Shown here: in pieces, positions 26,623-35,971 of the stretch
How the letters are laid out: each line of letters opens with the position of its first letter
Position numbering within the stretch: position 1 is the first letter of the stretch
Source of the DNA: Oscillatoriales cyanobacterium
GTDB taxonomy: Bacteria; Cyanobacteriota; Cyanobacteriia; Cyanobacteriales; Microcoleaceae
Assembly (NCBI GenBank): GCA_004292745.1
Contig: RDXH01000002.1
Span: 1 to 55,383, forward strand
Length of the DNA stretch: 55,383 nt
Direction: 5' to 3'
Made by a program: the position numbers and the translations under genes
The notes under the pieces: generated by a model
The model's database searches: none
Seen by the model: only the letters and a program-made list of their open reading frames with translations
What the model was told of the DNA's origin: nothing

Positions 26623-28977
26623 CAACTTAGCACTCCTGGGATCGATAATTTTTCGACCCAAACCAGAAAACTTAATAGCCAAATTAACCTTCTCTCCATC
26701 CCCCAAAACATGAGTAATTTCTCCCAGCCCAAAAGCAGGATGAACAACTCGATCCCCCGCTTTCCAATCTACCAATTGTAGATTTTTACTCTGTTGAGAA
26801 CGCCGGGAATTCGATGCTGAACTATTGGTTTTACCGGGGGAAGCAGCAGTTTTTCCAGCCTGAGTTTTCCCCGCACTTCCAGCGATAAACTCTCGTGGCA
26901 ATTCCCCTAAAAATAGCGAAGGAGTACAATGTTCGCGAAAACCTCCCCACAGGCGACGTTCGCGAGTGTGAGTTAAAAAGAGCAGTTCGCGAGCGCGAGT
27001 GATCCCAACATAACACAAACGCCGTTCTTCTTCTATGGCTCTGGGATCATCTAAACTGCGGAAATTGGGAAATAAACCTTGTTCCATTCCGACTATAAAT
27101 ACTACTGGAAATTCTAACCCTTTGGCAGAATGTAGCGTCATCAGCGACACGCGGGAATCTTCTTCTTGTAAGTCGTCTAAATCTGAAGCTAAGGATACTT
27201 TTGACAAAAATGCTGTGAGGGTAGCTTCTTCGTTTTGCTCTTCAAATTGCAGCACCGCGTTGTACAATTCTTGGACGTTTTCGATGCGATTTTCGGCTGC
27301 TTCGGTTGCTTGATTTTTGAGGTCTTGAATATAACCAGAATCTTCGATAATTCCTTGGACAATTTGCGAAGCAGGCAAGGTTTCAACTTGCGATTGCCAA
27401 TGGGCAATCATTGTGGCAAACTTAATCATAGCTTTTGCCGATCGCCCTGCGATGGTATTCACATCAGACTCATTCTTGAGGATTTCCCACAGCGGAATAC
27501 CCAATTGAGTTGCAGCATCTTCGATTTTCCCAAATGTAGTATCGCCAATACCGCGCCGGGGAGTATTAATGATGCGTTTGAGGCTCACGCTGTCGTCGGG
27601 GTTGGCAAGGGTTCGCAGGTATGCTAGGATGTCTTTGATTTCTTTGCGATCGTAAAACTTCAAACCGCCGACAATATTGTAGGGAATATCTAAACGCATT
27701 AATGCTTCTTCAAAGGAGCGGGATTGGGCGTTAGTGCGGTAGAGAATCGCAAAATTACTCCCTTGTTCAAATTCAGAATTCTGACGCTTCAAGGTTTGAA
27801 TTTGACCAGCCACAAATTCTGCTTCATCTATTTCATTGTCAGCCCGCCAAATCGTAATCGGTGCTCCGGGATCGCGAGTGGCACGCAGAACTTTGTCGAT
27901 GCGTTCGGTATTGTTTTGAATTAAGTGGTTGGCGACTTCCAGGATGTTTGAGCGCGATCGATAATTCTCTTCTAATTTTACCATGGTCTTAGTTTTTTCG
28001 TCAGACAAACCATCCCCGAAATCTTCCTGAAATTCCAGCAGTATGGTATAATCAGCCATCCGAAAACTGTAGATTGATTGATCGACATCACCCACTATAA
28101 AAATAGAACGATTTTGCCATCTATCGAAGTTTTTCGGGTCTGAGTTATTTGTCACTAAGAGCCGAATTAAATCAGATTGAGTCCGGTTAGTATCTTGGTA
28201 TTCATCAACTAAAATATGACAAAACTTTTGATGCCAATAATTTAATACTTGCTCATTTTGGCGCAAAAGTTGCACAGGAACTAGGATTAAATCGTCAAAA
28301 TCTAAAGCATTGTTGGCGGCTAAAGCATCTTGGTAACGAGTGTAAACATCAGCAATTACGCGGCCTCTATAATCCGGTTCTGCTAACTGGTATTCTTGGG
28401 GCGACCAACCTTTGTTTTTAGCATTGCTAATCGCGTATCGTACTTTGCGAGGGTCAAATTTCTTGTCATCGAGGTTGAGGGTTTTGATGACAATTTGTTT
28501 GACCAGAGTTTGAGCATCTGATTCGTCAAAAATTGAAAAATTGCGTTTCCATTGCCTGCCTTTTTCGTCTTGATATTTTTCAATGTCATAGCGAAGAATC
28601 CGGCCGCACAGAGAGTGGAAAGTTCCCATCCAAATGTGTTTGGTAATGTTACGATAAATTTGCGATCGCAATCTAGTTTGCACATCCGGTGCTAACTCTT
28701 CTAAAGGTTTGCCATATTCGGCTTCAGCTTGTTGAGTAGCCAGCAATTTCTCAATTCTTTCTTTCATTTCTCTGGCGGCTTTATTGGTAAATGTCACCGC
28801 CAGAATATTTTCAGGATTGACTCGATTGGTGCGAATTAAATTAGCAACTCGGTAAGTTAGAGCTCGTGTTTTGCCGGAACCTGCCCCGGCTACTACTAAC
28901 AGTGGCCCGTTATAATGTATGACTGCTTGGCGTTGAGATGGGTTGAGTGTGCTGAGAAAGTCAGTAGTTTGAGTCAT
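26608..28977 (-). CDS. pcrA: UvrD/PcrA-type DNA helicase
   Basis: 789 residues, superfamily 1A. Q-motif LNPSQRQAV at residue 11, Walker A AGAGSGKTR (30-38), motif Ia AVTFTNKAAREMKER, Walker B with VDEYQDTN (about 254), motif III VGDVDQSIYSFRMAD, motif IV ENYRS, motif V SLMTLHSAKGLEFPVVF and motif VI YVGITRARELLF are all present. The C-terminal part ends with a Tudor-like fold (WKAGDRVVHPAFGLGEI). It unwinds DNA 3'-5' in nucleotide excision repair and clears stalled forks and recombinase filaments. Monocistronic. Its 3' end takes part in the triplicated repeat. Confidence 0.95.
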   Translation of the reverse strand: MTQTTDFLSTLNPSQRQAVIHYNGPLLVVAGAGSGKTRALTYRVANLIRTNRVNPENILAVTFTNKAAREMKERIEKLLATQQAEAEYGKPLEELAPDVQTRLRSQIYRNITKHIWMGTFHSLCGRILRYDIEKYQDEKGRQWKRNFSIFDESDAQTLVKQIVIKTLNLDDKKFDPRKVRYAISNAKNKGWSPQEYQLAEPDYRGRVIADVYTRYQDALAANNALDFDDLILVPVQLLRQNEQVLNYWHQKFCHILVDEYQDTNRTQSDLIRLLVTNNSDPKNFDRWQNRSIFIVGDVDQSIYSFRMADYTILLEFQEDFGDGLSDEKTKTMVKLEENYRSRSNILEVANHLIQNNTERIDKVLRATRDPGAPITIWRADNEIDEAEFVAGQIQTLKRQNSEFEQGSNFAILYRTNAQSRSFEEALMRLDIPYNIVGGLKFYDRKEIKDILAYLRTLANPDDSVSLKRIINTPRRGIGDTTFGKIEDAATQLGIPLWEILKNESDVNTIAGRSAKAMIKFATMIAHWQSQVETLPASQIVQGIIEDSGYIQDLKNQATEAAENRIENVQELYNAVLQFEEQNEEATLTAFLSKVSLASDLDDLQEEDSRVSLMTLHSAKGLEFPVVFIVGMEQGLFPNFRSLDDPRAIEEERRLCYVGITRARELLFLTHTRERRLWGGFREHCTPSLFLGELPREFIAGSAGKTQAGKTAASPGKTNSSASNSRRSQQSKNLQLVDWKAGDRVVHPAFGLGEITHVLGDGEKVNLAIKFSGLGRKIIDPRSAKLQRLD

Positions 28978-29088
28978 AGCTAGAATGTTAGTTTAATTTT
29001 TTTAATGAATAAATAATACTTGGTATGGAATACCGCGAGTTTTGTTAACGTAATGTGCGCTCGCCCTACAATATAATATCAGATCAGA

Positions 29089-29227
29089 CGGCGGTTTAAA
29101 CCGCGTCTTGTCAAACGATGTCCGCCTCCGCGGACTTAAGAGAATAGCCTAAAACATAATTTTCACCGCCTATTCTTTAACCCGCGGAGGCGGGTTTTGT
29201 CTGTATAGCCGCGGTTTCAACCGCCCG
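29089..29227. repeat. Palindromic repeat pair, GGCGGTTGAAACCGC family
   Basis: A left unit, cggcggtttaaaccgcg with tccgcctccgcgga, and a right unit, aacccgcggaggcgggtt with gccgcggtttcaaccgccc, in opposite orientation around a 45-base AT-rich core. The whole is one large inverted repeat (arms about 45 bases). Confidence 0.85.
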
Positions 29228-29232
29228 GTATT

Positions 29233-29616
29233 CTAACGTTTAAATATTTGTTTCAGCCAGATGGCAGCTAATATTCCCAAGCCAATCCAGATGGCAATAA
29301 TCACAACAGCGGCAGCCCGATTAATCGGTTTTTCTCGCTTTATTTGTGCGGCGGCTTTTTCCCGACACTCGGCTAATACTTCTGGCGGAATCATTTTTAT
29401 GACTAGCCAAATTCCGAAAGGTACAATGATTAAATCGTCCAAGTAGCCGAGAATTGGTATGAAATCGGGAATTAAGTCGATCGGGCTGAAGGCATAGGCA
29501 ACCGTAACACCGGCTAACATTCTCGCATACCAAGGCACTCTGGGGTCAAGACTGGCTAAATAAATAGCGTAAGTTTCTTTTTTGAATTTTCTAGCAAGTT
29601 GTTTTAAGGATTGCAT
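29233..29616 (-). CDS. YkvA family (DUF1232) membrane protein
   Basis: 127 residues. The DUF1232 signature is SLDPRVPWYARMLAGVTVAYAFSPIDLIPDFIPILGYLDDLI; a second hydrophobic stretch near the C-terminus (VVIIAIWIGLGILAAIWL) forms an additional anchor. The family is widespread and its role is not known. The stop lies only five bases from the palindromic repeat, which may act as its terminator. Upstream at 29624-29657 is a TTGACTG/TTGACAG minisatellite, then repeats of cgcaatgcccaatt (29764-29800). Confidence 0.85.
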   Translation of the reverse strand: MQSLKQLARKFKKETYAIYLASLDPRVPWYARMLAGVTVAYAFSPIDLIPDFIPILGYLDDLIIVPFGIWLVIKMIPPEVLAECREKAAAQIKREKPINRAAAVVIIAIWIGLGILAAIWLKQIFKR

Positions 29617-29828
29617 ATATAGCAGTTGACTGTTGACTGTTGACAGTTGACAGTTATAATACCCGAATCAAACTGTTTAGCGCGGATTTGAGATTCCATT
29701 CATTAGGTTATTGATGCCATAACTGATGTGGAGATTGCTATATTAACTACTCTACGCTCAATGCCCAATTCGCAATGCCCAATTCGCAATTCCCAATTCC
29801 CATATTATAGATGAGGAGAATCAAGTTT

Positions 29829-30569
29829 ATGAATCCAATTGTCCGATCGCGCGATCGCATAAATTTCCGCAGTCTGCTAACAGCTTTATGTTTAACCTTA
29901 ACTCTCGTTAGTTTCACCGGATTGGGCGAGGCGAGGGCTCAAGAACAGCGGCTGAGAACGCTAACAGTTACTGGGCGGGGGATCGAAGTAATTCCGACTA
30001 CACAGACTCAAGTTCGTTTGGGTGTTGAGGTGCAGGGGAAAACCGCCGCCGAGGTGCAGCAGGAAGCGGCGAGGCGATCGTCTGCTGTGGTAGAGTTACT
30101 GCGATCGCGCCAAGTCGAAAAACTCGAAACCACCGGCATCACCCTCAATCCCAGCTACAGCTACGAAAACAATCAGCAGCGCTTGACTGGCTATACAGCG
30201 ACGAATACCGTCACTTTTCGGATTAATACTCAATCTGCCGGAACTTTGCTCGATGATGCAGTGAATGCCGGGGCTACACGCATTGATGGTGTGAGTTTTG
30301 TGGCTGTCGAAAGTGCGATCGAATCTGCTCGAAAACAAGCACTCCGCAAAGCAACCCAAGACGCTCAATCCCAAGCCGATGCCGTCTTGAGCAGCATCAA
30401 CCTCAAGCGGGGAGAAATTGTCAGTATTCAAGTCAACGGTGCTTCCGCACCGCCTCCTATGTACCGACAATTGGCTGGTACTCGTGGTGTTGCTGCTGAG
30501 GCTACAACACCCGTGGTGGGAGGGGAACAACAGATTGAAGCATCGGTGACTTTGCAAATTAGTTATTGA
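29829..30569 (+). CDS. SIMPL (DUF541) domain secreted protein
   Basis: 246 residues from the ATG at 29829, which has GAGGAG about ten bases upstream; an ATG at 29811 overlaps that site and is less likely. A signal peptide (LLTALCLTLTLVSFTG, cut near EARAQ) is followed by one SIMPL domain (TVTGRGIEVIPTTQTQVRLGVEVQ, then YTATNTVTFRIN, and a C-terminal ASVTLQISY). The fold is common in periplasmic proteins, some of which respond to oxidative stress; no function is set. Expected in the periplasm or outer-membrane side. Confidence 0.85.
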   Translation: MNPIVRSRDRINFRSLLTALCLTLTLVSFTGLGEARAQEQRLRTLTVTGRGIEVIPTTQTQVRLGVEVQGKTAAEVQQEAARRSSAVVELLRSRQVEKLETTGITLNPSYSYENNQQRLTGYTATNTVTFRINTQSAGTLLDDAVNAGATRIDGVSFVAVESAIESARKQALRKATQDAQSQADAVLSSINLKRGEIVSIQVNGASAPPPMYRQLAGTRGVAAEATTPVVGGEQQIEASVTLQISY

Positions 30570-30653
30570 TGGGGGCTGCATTCTAATTGAACCTAAAATG
30601 CGAGATCTGTTAGAAACCCGACTTTTTAAATCTGTGTTTTGCAAATATATTCG

Positions 30654-30724
30654 TAGGGGCGAAGCATGACCGCTGTAAATCTCTGGTTATCACTAACAAA
30701 TTGTCTGCCGGAATGCTTCGCCTA
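30654..30724. repeat. Small palindromic element GGCGAAGCAT...ATGCTTCGCC
   Basis: About 71 bases with perfect 10-base ends (30658-30667 and 30713-30722), flanked by tagg/ccta. It reads aaatctctggttatcactaac inside. The ATG of the next reading frame lies inside the left arm, so the element supplies that frame's first codons. Confidence 0.7.
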
Positions 30725-31319
30725 TGCAAAATCGGGATGCTCCCAAAGGGCGATCGCCCAGTTGAGCAGTTTAGCAACAGACGATCCGTTACGGATTATC
30801 GCGCTAGAATTGTTGTATCAGTTACAGTCAAACTTAGTAACAGATCCCCAACAGGAGTTACAGCCAGAAGAGCGGGAGTTAATTATGGCGATTCCATCAC
30901 TTTTTCGAGAACAGTTAGAAGCCGCACAACAACAAGGAATTGAACAAGGAATTGAACAAGGAATTGAACAAGGCAGACAAGCACAACAACGCTTGATTTT
31001 AGAAAATTTTCTGCGAGTGCGATTTGGAGAAATTACTTCAAAAATGACTGCTTTTTTATCTCCAATATCCAAGTTGCAGGCTGCGGAATTTACGGTACTG
31101 TTGCTGGCAATATCGATGCTGACAGTCGATGAAGCAGGAAGACAACAAGCGGTCAGATTATTAACAGAAAATGTCTTGAAAATGCGCCAAAGTGAGTTGG
31201 GCGAGCTTCTGCCTACAGCCCTTGCCAATTTATTAGCATTGCCTGTGGATGAATTGACATTGTTTGTAGAACAATTGCCTCGATTATCGGCGGATGAATT
31301 GAGAGCAAGGTTGGGATAA
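30666..31319 (+). pseudogene. N-terminally truncated Rpn/DUF4351-like protein fused to a palindromic element
   Basis: 217 residues. From about residue 26 (SQRAIAQLSSLATDDPLRIIALELLYQL) onward it matches the C-terminal half of a cyanobacterial nuclease-like family of roughly 350 residues: an EQGIEQGIEQGR repeat near residue 95, then helices LILENFLRVRFG and a Leu-rich tail. The whole N-terminal part with the PD-(D/E)XK core (about 150-180 residues) is missing; in its place the first 20 or so residues come from the small palindromic element. No ribosome site is evident. Best seen as a decayed gene, though a short protein could still be made. Confidence 0.65.
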
Positions 31320-31483
31320 AAACCGGGATAAGACCTGTTCGGGTAGTCATCAACTCTACCCGAATTTTCCGCGATCGCATGAAAGTCATCCGAAAAATCT
31401 ATGGGCGATCGATCCCTAACTTTTAGCGTGACATACAACCAGGTGCCGTATATAATGGAGAGACTAGATAAACCGTATTTTGT

Positions 31484-31783
31484 ATGACTAAAACTACTAA
31501 ATCGGAACCATCAGCCCTATTAGAGGCTCGTGTCAGTCCAGAGATTAAAGCCCTTTGGCAAAAAGCCGCTGACTTAGAAGGACGTACCCTAACAGATTTC
31601 GTCATCGCCAGCGTTCAAGCAGTCGCTTCCAAAGTTATTGAACAGCACCAAAGACTGAAACTTGACCTTGACGACAGTGAGGCTTTCGTGAATGCCCTCC
31701 TGAATCCAACCCAGCCGAATCAAGCTCTCAAAGCAGCAGCCTTGCGCTACAAACAAGTGATGGGCGATGGTACTCACAATTGA
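31484..31783 (+). CDS. DUF1778 (TacA-like) antitoxin
   Basis: 99 residues. The ribbon-helix-helix part is seen as ARVSPEIKALWQKAADLEGRTLTDFVIASV and the C-terminal toxin-binding arm as LDDSEAFVNALLNPTQPNQALKAA, the DUF1778 pattern. Such antitoxins bind their own operator and block an acetyltransferase toxin. The stop overlaps the start of the toxin gene by 17 bases, antitoxin first, as in TacAT pairs. An AT-rich promoter region precedes it (tataatggag at 31449). Confidence 0.88.
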   Translation: MTKTTKSEPSALLEARVSPEIKALWQKAADLEGRTLTDFVIASVQAVASKVIEQHQRLKLDLDDSEAFVNALLNPTQPNQALKAAALRYKQVMGDGTHN

Positions 31784-32285
31784 ACCCTTAGATAGCAGCA
31801 GACATCACAGAGAGCTTTTTTGTTGTGGACAAGATAGTTTGGACAACTACATCCGCAAACAAGCTTCTCAGGATCTCAAAAAGAAAGTCGCAATCGTATT
31901 CGTTTTAGTGGACTCTCCCAACACTGATGTGATTGCCTATTATACGCTTTCTGCATACACCATTGAACTCGCAGATTTGAATGAATCTTTTGCAAAAAAG
32001 CTGCCCCGCTATCCCCTTCTACCTGCTACATTACTCGGTCGTTTGGCAGTCGATCGTACTTATCAAGGTCAACATCTCGGCGAGTTGATTCTGATAGATG
32101 CTTTGACCAAAGCACTCTTAGCAACTGCACAAGTTGCATCTCTCGCTGTCATTGCAGAAGCTCTGGATGAGCCAGCAGCCAATTTCTATCAAAAATATGG
32201 TTTTCAAAAGTTCAAACAAAACCCGATGAAGCTTTATCTACCAATGAAATCGGTTGAAGAACTTTGTCAAAATTCTAACATTTAG
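31767..32285 (+). CDS. GNAT acetyltransferase toxin (TacT-like)
   Basis: 172 residues: FCCGQDSLDNYIRKQASQD near the start, YYTLSAYTIEL, then the acetyl-CoA loop LGRLAVDRTYQGQHLGELIL and the end piece EPAANFYQKYGFQKF, all typical for TacT/AtaT2-type toxins that acetylate the amino acid on charged tRNAs. The Tyr proposed as catalytic (NFYQKYGF) is present. Second gene of the pair, translated from an ATG inside the antitoxin gene. Target tRNA cannot be told from sequence. Confidence 0.88.
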   Translation: MVLTIEPLDSSRHHRELFCCGQDSLDNYIRKQASQDLKKKVAIVFVLVDSPNTDVIAYYTLSAYTIELADLNESFAKKLPRYPLLPATLLGRLAVDRTYQGQHLGELILIDALTKALLATAQVASLAVIAEALDEPAANFYQKYGFQKFKQNPMKLYLPMKSVEELCQNSNI

Positions 32286-32436
32286 TTGATTTTGTTAAAA
32301 ACCGATCGCACATCCCATCCCCAACCTCGCCACAGACACCCCACCGGCCCCAACAACCCCCAGAACTTCAATTACTACCGGATAGGCGATCGAAGTAACC
32401 GAGATCGACTAAAGTAAACAGAAATTATGATTAGCG

Positions 32437-33627
32437 GTGATTAGAGTGATTGAAACTTTAGCAACAGGAATCGCAGCAGCAGGTTCGCTGCTAGCATTAG
32501 GCGGGCTAGGCCTGGAGTTGAACTATCGCCTGCTTCCCCGTGGAAATAAACTAGAACTCACAGCCGGAGAATGGCACTTAGCCATAAACGAAGCCAACCA
32601 CTACCTGTTAATAGGGGAAATGGAGTTCCGCAACCTCACACAGCGGTTTGAGATTATGTTGCCGGAAGTGCGTGCAGAGGTGAAACTGATCTCAGATGCC
32701 AGTTTGGATGATGTGACTTCCAAGACAAAAGTGATTCCTTGCCACAAAGACGCATCAGCTAGAACCGACGATTACTGGTTCGGCTACATAGTCAAAGCCC
32801 AAAAATCGACAAAAATCAAAGTCTCCATAGACATTCACGGACAAGATTTAAGCAAGCTACAGTCAGCTTGGGTGCAAGTACATTTCACCACCTACGGCCC
32901 AGGCGGCCGCATCCCGAAAGTCCGCCACGTCGTAGTACCGCTGCAATTTCCCAACTCCGAGACAGTACCAAATGCGCGCAATGTCGGAGTTGCAGAAGTC
33001 TTACCCATTCGCACCCACATCCTGACAGAAATAGACAATCCCGTCGAAATTGTCAAACGTTACGTGCTACCCCGCGCCCAGAAAGGCGATATTGTCGCCC
33101 TAGCAGAGACTCCCTTAGCTTTGATGCAGGGACGCTATCGCCATCCCAGCGAAGTCAAACCCGGATGGGCTGCTAAGCGAGTGTGCTTGTTTTTCTTACC
33201 CATGTCCAGTTTGGCTACAGCTTGCGGAATGCAGACTCTCGTTGATGTAGTTGGGCCTTGGCGGGTAGTTGGAGCATTTGCGATCGGCGCTGTGGCTAAA
33301 ATATTTGGTAAACCCGGAGTCTTCTACCAACTAGCAGGGGAACAAGCTAGACTGATTGACGATGTTACGGGCACATTACCTCCCTTTGACCAATTTATAG
33401 TGCTTGGACCGGACAATCCCCAGCAAGTTGTAGAAGAAATTCAACGAGAAACCGGACTTGCCGCGGCGATCGTAGACGCTAATGACTTGAAAGCAGTTAA
33501 GATATTAGCAGCGACCTCCGATTTATCGGTAACATTTTTAGAGCAAGCCTTGCGCAGCAACCCCGCAGGCAATGCAGATGAGCGTACACCGGTGGTTGTA
33601 ATTCGACCTCTGCCAAATAACTCTTGA
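32437..33627 (+). CDS. CofE-like (F420-0 gamma-glutamyl ligase family) protein
   Basis: 396 residues from a GTG. A membrane-like N-terminal stretch (LATGIAAAGSLLALGGLGLEL) and a region of about 140 residues with no named domain come first; the second half (about 185-390) has the ligase fold pattern: VLPIRTHILTEID, KRYVLPRAQKGDIVALAETPLALMQGRY and VVGAFAIGAVAKIFGKPGVFYQLAGE. Many cyanobacteria have this two-part version. True CofE adds glutamate to F420-0; whether this enzyme does is unknown, and no other F420 gene is in the window. A second GTG at 32446 could also start it. Confidence 0.75.
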   Translation: MIRVIETLATGIAAAGSLLALGGLGLELNYRLLPRGNKLELTAGEWHLAINEANHYLLIGEMEFRNLTQRFEIMLPEVRAEVKLISDASLDDVTSKTKVIPCHKDASARTDDYWFGYIVKAQKSTKIKVSIDIHGQDLSKLQSAWVQVHFTTYGPGGRIPKVRHVVVPLQFPNSETVPNARNVGVAEVLPIRTHILTEIDNPVEIVKRYVLPRAQKGDIVALAETPLALMQGRYRHPSEVKPGWAAKRVCLFFLPMSSLATACGMQTLVDVVGPWRVVGAFAIGAVAKIFGKPGVFYQLAGEQARLIDDVTGTLPPFDQFIVLGPDNPQQVVEEIQRETGLAAAIVDANDLKAVKILAATSDLSVTFLEQALRSNPAGNADERTPVVVIRPLPNNS

Positions 33628-33811
33628 GTTAAAAATTAAAAATTAAAAATTAAAAAAGTGATTTTTAATTTTTAATCCAAGGAAGAAGGGGACAGAACCG
33701 AAAAATTTTGAGCGATCGGCAATGAATTCACAACTCAAAATTTCCTAAATTCTTCCCCTTTGGAAAGTTTTAATTTTTAATTTTTAATTTTCTATTCCCC
33801 ACTTTCCTGCT
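33628..33811. repeat. Spacer with TTAAAAA tandem repeats
   Basis: Tandem ttaaaaa units at 33630-33656 and their complement tttttaatttttaat at 33661-33675 and 33770-33790, so the spacer can fold on itself. No gene; a terminator role is possible. Confidence 0.6.
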
Positions 33812-35137
33812 ATGACTTCACTCCATTCCCCAAACCAAAACCAGGTTGCGATTCGCCCCTTTCAATATCGCGACATAGAGGCGATGGAACAACTTTGCGC
33901 CGAAACAACCGACGAGGCAGAAAACCCCAAGGGCGCAAGCCCGGACTTGGTATTGAACCGCAAGTTGCAGCAACTTCGCCGTTGGTACGGACTGCTAAAG
34001 ATTTTGAGCCTGTTTCCCAACCCTTTTCAGTCGCTGTTTCGGGCTCATGTTGCCGAAGAAGAGGGCACTGTTAAGGGCGTAATTCAGATTTCTCCCTTCA
34101 ACCGCACCCGCAGCACTTGGCGGATCGATCGCATCGGCGTAGACTCAGAAGCCCGTAGCAAAGGAATTGGTTCCATGCTACTGCGACACTGCTTCGAGGC
34201 AGTGTGGGAGGCTAGAACATGGCTGCTAGAGGTGAATGTGGGCGACAAATCAGCCCTGGCTTTGTATCGGCAAAACGGGTTTCAACCTTTAGCCCAGATG
34301 ACATATTGGACGATCGCCCCAGAACGTCTTCAAGAAATGGCAATTTCTACCCCAGACTTGCCCAACCTGCTGCCAGTGAGCAACGCCGACGCTCAGTTAC
34401 TTTATCAACTAGATACCGCATCCATGCCACCGCAAGTGCGCCAAGTATTCGATCGCCACATTCAAGACTTCAAAACCAGTTTTTTAGGTGCTTTGATCGA
34501 AGGTGTCAGACAGTGGTTAGCAAAAACAGAAGTAGTCAGTGCTTACGTATTTGAACCACAGCGGAAAGCTGCCATCGGCTACTTTCAAGTGCAGCTATCC
34601 CGCAGCGGTAACGAGCCTCACATCGCCCAATTGACAGTACACCCAGCCTACACCTGGCTCTACCCAGAACTGCTATCCCAAATGGCCCGCCTCGTCCAAG
34701 ATTTTCCAGTACAAAGCCTAAACCTAGCTTCCGCCGATTATCAACCCGAACGAGAAGCATATTTAGAGCAATTTGGAGCCGTGCGTGTAGAACACAGTTT
34801 GCTGATGTCGCGATCGGTATGGCACAAATTACGCGAGTCCAAATTGGTCTCACTAGAAGGACTCCAACTATCAGAAATGCTGCAAAGCTTCCAACCAACT
34901 CGCAAACCAGTACCCGGTAGGATGTCGTGGCTAGGACCGATCGCAGCCGAACCAGCAGCCGGCCCCCCATCCTCAGAGATTAAACCCCTGTTGACCGACT
35001 CAGGAAACAACCAAGGCAATCAAATTAACCCCTTAAACTTTCAAAACTCAGAATCAGCAGCAACAGATACTAGCAACATCTTACCTGTAAAATTCCCAGA
35101 ATTACCTCAAGACCGAGACTCGCCAGAAAAAAGTTAA
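33812..35137 (+). CDS. Double GNAT-domain acetyltransferase
   Basis: 441 residues. The first GNAT domain spans about 8-165: VAIRPFQYRDIEAMEQL, then WRIDRIGVDSEARSKGIGSMLLRH (acetyl-CoA loop RSKGIG) and NVGDKSALALYRQNGFQP. A second, diverged GNAT-like half follows (about 185-345; IGYFQVQLS, AQLTVHPAYTWLYPELLSQMA) without a clear acetyl-CoA loop. The last 90 residues are Pro/Ser-rich and low in order. Long cyanobacterial versions of this kind exist, function unknown. It precedes ruvX by 154 bases with a ctttcttccttc-rich spacer and a copy of the CGTCCTTCGCG repeat. Confidence 0.75.
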   Translation: MTSLHSPNQNQVAIRPFQYRDIEAMEQLCAETTDEAENPKGASPDLVLNRKLQQLRRWYGLLKILSLFPNPFQSLFRAHVAEEEGTVKGVIQISPFNRTRSTWRIDRIGVDSEARSKGIGSMLLRHCFEAVWEARTWLLEVNVGDKSALALYRQNGFQPLAQMTYWTIAPERLQEMAISTPDLPNLLPVSNADAQLLYQLDTASMPPQVRQVFDRHIQDFKTSFLGALIEGVRQWLAKTEVVSAYVFEPQRKAAIGYFQVQLSRSGNEPHIAQLTVHPAYTWLYPELLSQMARLVQDFPVQSLNLASADYQPEREAYLEQFGAVRVEHSLLMSRSVWHKLRESKLVSLEGLQLSEMLQSFQPTRKPVPGRMSWLGPIAAEPAAGPPSSEIKPLLTDSGNNQGNQINPLNFQNSESAATDTSNILPVKFPELPQDRDSPEKS

Positions 35138-35291
35138 TAATTAATATTTGAAAGCAGAAAGTAGAAAAAAAATCAATTACTTCCTGCTTTCTTCCCTTCT
35201 CCCTTCCCTTCTTTCTTAGCGTCCTTCGCGTCTTCGCGGTTCGTTAAACAAGAATTTTGGGAGGACTAACTAACTCTCAAATCAATCGCTC

Positions 35292-35729
35292 ATGTCAGAC
35301 CAAAAATTGTGGATTTCAGCACTAGGACTAGATATCGGACTCAAACGAGTCGGCATCGCCGGGTGTGATGGCACGGGTTTAATCGCTACGGGTATTACAA
35401 CTCTAGTGCGCTCCTCCTTCGATCGAGACGTAGCTTACATCAGACAGCTCGTCCAAGAGCGGAATGTGCAAATTTTGGTGTCAGGCTTGCCCTACTCCCT
35501 GAGCGGAGACGTAGGCCCCCAAGCCCGACAGGTGCAGAAATATGCCACTCGTATCGCCAGAGCCTTAGAACTGCCTCTAGAATACGTGGATGAGCGCTTG
35601 ACTTCTGTTCACGCAGAGGAACTCATCCAAGCACAAGGAATTTCGCCGTCCCAAAACAAAGGTTTGATCGATCGCAAAGCCGCAGCCCTAATATTACAGC
35701 GATGGCTAGACGAGCGAAGGCAAAAATAG
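35292..35729 (+). CDS. ruvX: RuvX/YqgF-type nuclease (pre-16S rRNA processing, Holliday junction resolvase family)
   Basis: 145 residues with an RNase-H-like fold: first Asp in ALGLDIGLKRVGIA (D14), the SGLPYSLSGDVGPQA loop, the DERLTSVHAEE motif and a final Asp in LIDRKAAALILQRWL. These residues form the metal site. In E. coli YqgF is needed for 16S rRNA 5'-end maturation; a recombination role has also been proposed. It starts the ruvX-DUF3727-mltG-yqeG-proB row. The start is at ATG 35292 after an A-rich leader. Confidence 0.93.
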   Translation: MSDQKLWISALGLDIGLKRVGIAGCDGTGLIATGITTLVRSSFDRDVAYIRQLVQERNVQILVSGLPYSLSGDVGPQARQVQKYATRIARALELPLEYVDERLTSVHAEELIQAQGISPSQNKGLIDRKAAALILQRWLDERRQK

Positions 35730-35750
35730 TCAGAAGGAAGAAGGCTCTTC

Positions 35751-35835
35751 GACACTTCGACTACGCTCAGTGTCCGATGCCCCATGCCCCATGCCCCATG
35801 CCCGATGCCCCATGCCCGATGCCCCATGCCCCATT
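35751..35835. repeat. CTTCGACTACGCTCAG palindrome and (CCCCATG)n minisatellite
   Basis: acacttcgactacgctcagtgt (35751-35772) is an imperfect palindrome related to 24027-24079. It leads into tandem ccccatg/cccgatg units up to 35832. Located between ruvX and the DUF3727 gene. Confidence 0.75.
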
Positions 35836-35971
35836 AGCAATTTCGCAGCAGCTTAACAAAGCCGTGATATCCTAGTTGTGCAAGTTTGCTACGCACACCT
35901 GTAACCGTTGACGCACGGCCGAAAATTTCCCAGTAAACTCGGTACTGAAGAAGGAAAATAAGATACACGCG

